Part shown: piece after piece, positions 57,749-64,000 of the stretch
How positions within the stretch are numbered: the stretch's first letter is position 1
Layout of the letters: each line of letters begins with the position of its first letter
From: Saururus chinensis
Lineage: Eukaryota; Streptophyta; Magnoliopsida; Piperales; Saururaceae
Direction: 5' to 3'
DNA: 64,000 nt
NCBI GenBank assembly: GCA_035235625.1
Contig: CP141149.1
Location: 9,640,893 to 9,704,892 of the forward strand
Program-made: the position numbers and the translations under genes
Notes under the pieces: generated by a model
Databases searched by the model: none
Told to the model about the DNA's origin: nothing
The model's input: only the letters and a program-made list of their open reading frames with translations

Positions 57749-60605
57749 TCATTCTATATAATTAAGTAGAGTACCATCTTTCGAGTACTCAAACACATAG
57801 AAGTGTCCATTATCGATTGTTGCCATTGCATGCTTACATGGTAGACACATATGTTGAAACTTTCCACATGTGCTGGTACAATCAACTAGGTTTACCACAT
57901 CATGTGAATAAAATATTGTGAGTATGCACACAAGATAAATGAATGTCATATCATCGATTACATGATGTATCATATGATCGTTATGTAAATCGTATCAACT
58001 TAAAATAACATGTATACACTAACACGATATGAAACCTTCATGCATAAATGAACACTCGCCGTATTAATGGAATGTACCTGGTGATATAGCGAGTTAACTT
58101 GGAATTCATATATTGACACAAGTAATACAATCACATTCCTTGCTTCTTCAAACCTTTTTTCGATGTGTTTTCGAGCAAATGGGGTTAACTCTTCCATCAT
58201 ATTCTGTCCATCTGTTCGACGTTTTTCAAATAATGTCGTAGGGTGCTCCCTCGTGTTCTCAATTAAACAAGTTATAGGCATAGATCTGGCTTTTTTGAAC
58301 ATTGCATTGACACTTTCAGACCTATTTGAGCTGAGGGTCCCATATCTTTTCCCTAGAAATGAGACATTGTCCCAGTGCTCTGAACCTATCTTATTTAGCT
58401 AAGCATATGCTTCTAGATTATGTTCTTTAATGTTGTTCATTATTTCATCATACACATTCTGTCTAAAAGTTTTGGCTACAACATGGAGCTGGTTCTTTAG
58501 GTAGTTGTCATTGAATCTGTCCAACATATTTGCTGCCATGTGATGGATGCAATATCCGTGGTGTGTAGATGTGAAAAACTGCTTCACATCATTTGCCAAT
58601 CCCTTTTGTCTTTCATAAACGATTGTATCCAACTCGGCTAAAGGATCAGAGAATAGATGATTTTTAAACAACTCAAGAAACTAGCACCATGTTTTCCTGT
58701 ACTTGTTCTCAACCACTGTAAATGCAACACACAACATATTATTGTTCCCATCAAGTGCAGTTGCTATAAATAGCTATCCAGGATATTTTCCTTTCAAGAA
58801 AGTTGCATCTACCGTTAGCAATAGCCTCAGTGTTGTTTTTAAAGCTCTTGCAATGGAGCCAAACATTGAAAATACTCTTTTGAAATCATACCCACCTATA
58901 GGTTCGGGAATATCACATGATCTCACTAGAAGAACTACACTTCCCATATTTATATATTCCACCTGCCTTCCTTAAGCAGGAATTATGTAGTAGGATTCGT
59001 CTAGGTCCCCATCTATTAAATCAGTTAGTGCTTTATCTGCACAACTGAATACAATTTAGTAAAGGTTATACGACAATGGCTTACATCATGTTCCCAATCA
59101 CACGACATTGTCTATATTCGTGTGATCGGAATCCATGCACGATGACTGATCGTGTTCATGTTAACACGATATTTACGTATGTTGTGTGAGCGCAAAATGT
59201 AACTGTAGTTTAAGCGTATAAACGATAACACACTAGACTAACATATCGTGACACTAAATCAACACTTTGATTGTTCTTATGCATTATCTGGCGCCAACAT
59301 TTCTTGTAGTTCACAGTTATGCCTTAGTGCTTCGAAATATAACTTGTTATGCTCTTAGGTGTAATGTCCACTGAGTCTTTAAACCGGCCATAACATTTTC
59401 TCGCAATCCAAAGGTGTGATGCTAGGGGATGGTCAATTGACTTCCTTTGGGTTCCACATGAATGAGTATGTCAATCTACTTCTGCCTCAATGTCGACGTT
59501 ACTGGGAACTTGTTTCTAAATTCTTCGTGGTCAGACATACTTTTCATGCCAACTATATCATTATCGTACCATTGATCCTCACCCTACATATTCTCAACTT
59601 CTTCGCCTTCTTCACCGTTGTAATTACAGAGGCTATATGGAGGTTCATAGTTATCAAGTGAATTCTTTGTCCCACACATCATTGGTGACAATTCCTCTTA
59701 TCTATTCTGATTGGCTTCTATTTCAGGTTATGTACTCGTTGGATTGGTTAAAGAAGATTGACATGGATTTGTTGAGGGCAAGCTTCCCGGTTCTCCCAAT
59801 CTCATTGCACATTATCGTGTTAAAAAAATGCAACATTAGTCAACATCATGTATTCAGTTAACAGGCTTACATTTCAAAACATGTTATCGAAACCACGACA
59901 TGAATACATGTCATGTTAATATATCTAAGCTACAACTCATAATTGATATATTGCATGTGTTTATAATTACTAATGTGATATATTACACGTTGTGTTTATT
60001 TCTTTCCACGATATGATTTTACCTTAACACGATATGGTCGATATCGTGGTCTCGAGTACATGAAAGAGTCCAATTGCGTATAATCTAAAGATTCATTATT
60101 ACATGACAGTTTCAAAGGTGAACTATGTTTCATTGAATCCGGTATGAAATCTGACATTAGAGTTGAGATGAGCCATTATGTCTGGTGATTTAGCTCTATT
60201 AACTGTCTGGTTCCTTTCTACTGATGGTGATGGTGATTTATCACTATTGTCGTGCTCTTTGATCTCGGCAAACAATGATAACACCTCCTTATTCGCCTTC
60301 TTATAAATGGAGAACACTCATCGAAGGTCCTCATCGTCTTCTAATTCATATATCATGGATAATTGGGAGGATGAAATTAAATACTTCAAACTGACATTAC
60401 TATTGACAAAAAGTTGTGCTTTGACTTGCCCCAGCAGCTCGCCGAAGTTCGCCGATGGATGAATGTTCATCAACCATGCCATTCCACTAATATACATGTC
60501 ATCATTGCCTACCTTTCCATTATAATGGATGCAAATACCGATCCCATCCATGATCGGTGTAAAAAAAAGATTATTTATGCGAAATGCAGCCTTTTGAGCA
60601 CTCAC
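57749..60605 (-). pseudogene. MULE 2 transposase, decayed
   Basis: From the N-terminus: a PB1-like region (60605-60318, GICIHYNGKVG to SMIYELEDDEDLR) followed by an in-frame TGA and a continuing frame to 60123; a long degenerate stretch; then the MULE transposase domain at 58962-58399 (TVDATFLKGKYPG-stop-LFIATALDGNNN, VYERQKGLANDV, HHGYCIHHMAANMLDRF). Next are RYGTLSSNRSESVNAMFKKA (near 58300) and a SWIM finger (CTSTCGKFQHMCLPCKH, near 57860). The frame is conserved through most blocks with single stop codons, for example TGA near 60318, TAG near 58774 and TAG near 58680. It cannot be functional. Confidence 0.88.
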
Positions 60606-60779
60606 ATAGCGTCTGCGGTATAAAAAAATATTTTTTTCTTATTTATCGACACATGCCTATGAGTTATCACCAGTCACCTCCCATTGGCTAGTTCCATTCG
60701 CCGCCGATGACTCCCAGCACACCAGAATGACACAACACTATTCGGGTGTTCATTTATTACTCTCTACTTTAAACTATAA

Positions 60780-60888
60780 TATAGTGAAAACCTAAGGACA
60801 AATTTATCCATAAACAGGTAATATGACATTTCCATTTAAAATCCAGAGAATATAAAATTTTCCATTAGCCAGGCAATATAGAAAAAAC
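60780..60888 (-). repeat. MULE 2 right TIR
   Basis: The inverse counterpart of 52956-53065. Confidence 0.85.
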
Positions 60889-60903
60889 TTTTTATAAAAA
60901 GAG

Positions 60904-62740
60904 AAGGGTTAGTCATAGTTACAACTCACTATAGGCTTATGGGCCTTCAGATCATGATGGTGCGTAGTTCTGTCATGGTCTTTTCTTATCATATTTTGAG
61001 CTGTAAATTAAATTTTGTCATGAAGCCTAAGTATGTTTTAGATATCTTAAACGTAAAGCTAACGGACAAATTTAGTGTAAATAAGTGTTGCAAGTCATGC
61101 CGTGAAATACAAATTAATAGAAAGCACAAAAGAATTGATAAATTGTCCTTGTGGGACCATTTAAAGCGAGTTTTATGGGTGATAAATGAAAGTAGGGAAA
61201 TCAAGATGATTCCTTAATAAAGAACCTTCAACTTCTTTTTCTTTTTCTTTGTTGTTCTTTAGCCTTTTCCTTATATTCTCTCACACCAAAACCCAATATC
61301 AATCCATTCCCAAGTTAGCTTTTCCTCTAAATTTTACATATTTTAAAATCCGTCATTCAGTTTTCAAGCATAAGTCCTCTTTAAGATTTGCATTCATTTT
61401 AGCATCTTTGCCAAAGTGAAAGACGTTGTTCAGATTTCCATATTAATCTCGTATGTCCGGTGCTAAGTCCAGTCCAGTAGGGCAAAAGTTCCTGGCTATT
61501 GCATTTTCCATAAACCAGTGGGGGCAGCCCCATTATGCGCACGAAAAATATTATTCTGACCAGTTTTCTGTGACAGCTTTCGTAACTAGCCTACATGGGT
61601 TTCGAACGTAATACATAAGGGGGATGCTGATTCATAGGAATTAGTGTCCCCTTATGTATTACGATTCCTATGAATTAGTGCCCCCTTATGCACTATGTTT
61701 CGAGCACCATGTGGACTGGTCACAGGGCTTTAGTCATAATTACGCTTAGACGTAATAGTTTACTTCCCCAATAGCATAAATGTTGTCAATGGCCCTTAAT
61801 AGACAATATACATAGTGTCAATGGTATAAATATGCACTTTATAACGTAACCCCACATTGATTGAAAGAGCCCACAATCATTCAATAATTTTTTGTAGTGT
61901 ATTATCATTAATCTTAATTTAGAAGGCGTACGGCCCATGTTTGGACATTGGATATGCGCATGGTGGCACCTGTGCAGTGAGCATTCCTGCAGACAAGCGC
62001 TCGTAGAATTATTATCTTAACATATACCACAAATTTGAAGAGTATCTCTGAAACATTATACAAATAAACTAATTCTCATATAAGTATTGTGCGCAAGCAT
62101 GGTTGTATAAAATTTGACCTAGCTTAAACTAATTTTGACTAATTTAATAAGTGGACTTTTAATATTTGGCAAATGGCGAGCACTTATATGGACGCCAGTT
62201 TGTTGTTACTCGTATTTGCTTCAAGCACTTAGTGAATATGTAGAACTACTGAAGCCACGAAATGAGTCTTTTTCCGCTGTGTTCCCAAGGTTTTACAAAG
62301 TTCATGTCATTAAGTGACGAATTTTAATTTTTTAATTTGCTTACAATAATTATCATTTCTAAGATTTGTACTATTTGACCTTACCCTCACCTCTCTCTTC
62401 ATCTGATTCACTAGCCTTACGATGTCTTCTCTACAGCTCTTAAGTAACATATTTTATATTTTCCCCTTGATTAATCATTATTAGCCAAGCCATCTTTTGC
62501 CCTTCTTCCTTGTGTCCATGGTGTGACTGCAACTCTCACCTCTACCTTCATCCCCCACTACTAGTAGAACTCCCTGGGTCCACAGGCACTTCAAATGCAA
62601 GGGCAAAACCTAACTCGGGGGTTAAAATATTGTAATAAAATTTCTTTTAGAATACCTGAATCATTATTTGTGTGCGAAAGATATAACAATAATCCGACAC
62701 CAGTTTTTTAAAGAATAAGAAAATAAATTATTATTATTTT
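60904..62740. other. intergenic DNA with one strong inverted repeat
   Basis: No gene is recognised; a 92-codon ORF at 60939-61217 is Lys- and Cys-containing but unlike any family known to me. A perfect 16 bp inverted repeat lies at 61607-61663. Confidence 0.5.
61607..61663. repeat. perfect 16 bp inverted repeat
   Basis: CGTAATACATAAGGGG (61607-61622) pairs with CCCCTTATGTATTACG (61648-61663). An overlapping second dyad (ATTCATAGGAAT at 61630 and ATTCCTATGAAT at 61664) follows. Confidence 0.85.
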
Positions 62741-63530
62741 CCTAATTAGGCTAACATTACTATCATGTTAGCCCCTTAGACCGTTGCATAGATATAGGAG
62801 CCAGACAACCCTTTAGCCTAGGTAGTAGATGGCCAAGGCAAACCCAAGTGAACCTGGGGCGAGTGCACAAGTGGGTAGCCGTGTCGGAGCATTGGCGAAT
62901 CATGTTGGCACATGTTGGCATAAATCCTAGTTCGAGTAGGATTGGGTGGTGGGCTGAGCACCAACACTCCATAGGGCCTGAGTCCTGTGATGGCCATATT
63001 CCATCCAAATAGACTTGGAAGACTCCTACAATGAGTGGGAGAAGGAGAGACATACTCCTACCAAACTTGGATTCCCTTGGGGCAATTGCGTGAAGAGTCC
63101 TAGCGGGACCAGGAGCCTAGAGTTCATTTCTTATAGTTTGGGGCAGAATGCCTTATGGGGGAGAGTTTGAGTGGGAGTGAAACTCCTTGTATGGGTGGGA
63201 TTGTATGTTTCCTACTGGTAGTAGATTGGCTAAGGCTAGGTTTATGAAAGGGAGGGTGTATGGGCTGATTAAAGCATTCATCCAGCCTCTTCCTCATCAT
63301 TGTCACACAGTTCATAGCAATAAAGCTTGGGTCGGAGCCCTTGCATAGATTGAGTGTTGTTAGTTGGTTTTTCTTATGTGCATATGAAAGGGAAGGACAA
63401 GACAGGCTGCTGGTTGCAAGCTGTAGCCAAGTCATCATGGGAGCAAATGCTTAGACAAAACTTTGCCCCTTTGATAGTTGGTTACATTGTTGGGATTTTG
63501 AAGGATTTTGGCTGATTTGAAGGCCAAGGG
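62741..63530. other. probable retrotransposon-derived DNA
   Basis: The sequence is less AT-rich, with minus-strand frames of about 100 codons (63053-62763, 63438-63124) that match nothing recognised. It lies upstream of the gag-like part and may be leader or LTR. Confidence 0.35.
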
Positions 63531-63539
63531 TGGTTGATC

Positions 63540-64000
63540 ACGGCTTGTTCGATGCTAATGCACCTGGGAGAGCTTGAAGCGAAGGTGGATGCAATTGCTA
63601 CTAGGAACGACATGTTGGCTGAAGTCCAAGCCACCTTGTAATCCACTTAGGAGCATCTTTGGGCCTTTAACCAGCAATTGTCGTGTTTGTGGAGATTGCT
63701 CCCTATGTAGATGATTCAAGAAAATATAGTTTTTCTAGAGGTGTTGCATGCTATATAAAGTTGGCCGCTGATGTGGCTACAATGGTGGACTTCATTAGGC
63801 ATGAATTGCAACAGTTGATATTGTGGGTAAGTTCAAAGAGATGTCAAACAAGATGACAAAGGAGGACAAGTTGTTCAACTTCCTAATGGGACTCCATGGC
63901 TGGGCACAACGGGTTGCAAAGGCAAAACATGAAGAATCTCCCTGTAGCCATCACAATTAATTGCAGAACATCTGGTGGATTATGAACAAGACTCCTCCGG
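63540..64000 (+). pseudogene. gypsy-type gag remnant (3' partial)
   Basis: On the plus strand a stretch reads LGELEAKVDAIATRNDML near 63560 and, in another frame, FKEMSNKMTKEDKLFNFLMG followed by LHGWAQRVAKAK near 63835-63930, matching the Retrotrans_gag block of plant Ty3/gypsy elements (the EEDKLFNFM-GLQPWAQ region). Frameshifts and stops separate the pieces. It continues beyond the window. Confidence 0.6.

Larger units (their letters stand above)
52956..60888 (-). mobile_element. MULE 2 with about 110 bp terminal inverted repeats
   Basis: The left end GTTTTTCCATATTGCC and the reverse complement of the right end (GTTTTTTCTATATTGCC) align over about 110 bp at perhaps 70-75% identity. Candidate TSDs are ATAATAGAG (52947-52955) and ATAAAAAGAG (60894-60903), imperfect. 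A decayed transposase lies on the minus strand at 57749-60605. The left half is filled with repeated modules (54564-57040) and a short plus-strand ORF. It is unrelated to MULE 1 in its ends. Confidence 0.85.

Noticed and set aside
62555-62640. CACTA transposon terminus suggested by CACTACTAGTAG
   Set aside because: No matching inverse end or transposase was found; a chance match is likely.

Overview
The window is nuclear DNA of a flowering plant. GT-AG introns split a RAD21-type cohesin gene, and the window holds a DUF247 gene, plant mobile domain (PMD) coding sequence, Mutator-like elements (MULEs), Stowaway-like MITEs and Ty1/copia and Ty3/gypsy-type LTR sequences. Nothing bacterial or organellar is seen. 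I cannot name the species. The density of long solo LTRs suggests a repeat-rich genome. Coordinates of repeats were set by eye from termini and target-site duplications (TSDs).

Layout. (1) 1-930: the 3' exons of a RAD21/SCC1 cohesin gene, the clearest functional host gene. (2) 2.3-19.8 kb: a segmental-duplication unit (copy A) carrying a TIR element, split by a copia element at 3291-18770. The copia element is flanked by the TSD AAAAG and has unusual TA...CA LTR ends. It is only about 4.2 kb itself and is inflated to 15.5 kb by three later insertions in its gag/protease part: a 3.7 kb solo LTR on the minus strand, a 3.9 kb deleted element, and a 3.7 kb solo LTR on the plus strand, each with a 5 bp TSD. 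(3) 19.8-29.3 kb: a 5'-truncated long LTR into which three further LTRs have inserted (21464-23319, 23620-27155, 27177-29298), again with TSDs. (4) 29.7-36.5 kb: two more copies (B, C) of the segmental duplication, each next to a copy of an unrecognised hydrophilic-protein gene on the minus strand. Copy 1 is intact (304 codons). Copy 2 is broken by a CAG-to-TAG change and a 46 bp deletion. (5) 36.5-41 kb: a MITE, gene-poor DNA and a 1.37 kb solo LTR of another family. (6) 41-47.4 kb: a MULE carrying a decayed MURA-type transposase and a PMD gene, with palindromes at its ends. (7) 47.4-50.2 kb: tandem-repeat-rich LTR-like DNA. (8) 50.5-51.9 kb: a DUF247 gene whose frame is intact apart from one in-frame TAG. 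(9) 52.96-60.89 kb: a second MULE with about 110 bp TIRs, a decayed transposase and a repeated exon-like module. (10) 61-64 kb: gene-poor DNA ending in a decayed gypsy gag.

The genes do not form a pathway. The window mainly records transposon insertion, LTR-LTR recombination and decay. The most interesting unexplained structure is a paired-palindrome module at about the same place in several long LTRs and also in an LTR of an apparently different family. A second theme is that the nonsense changes in otherwise open frames are mostly explicable as C-to-T transitions, as expected for methylated transposon DNA.
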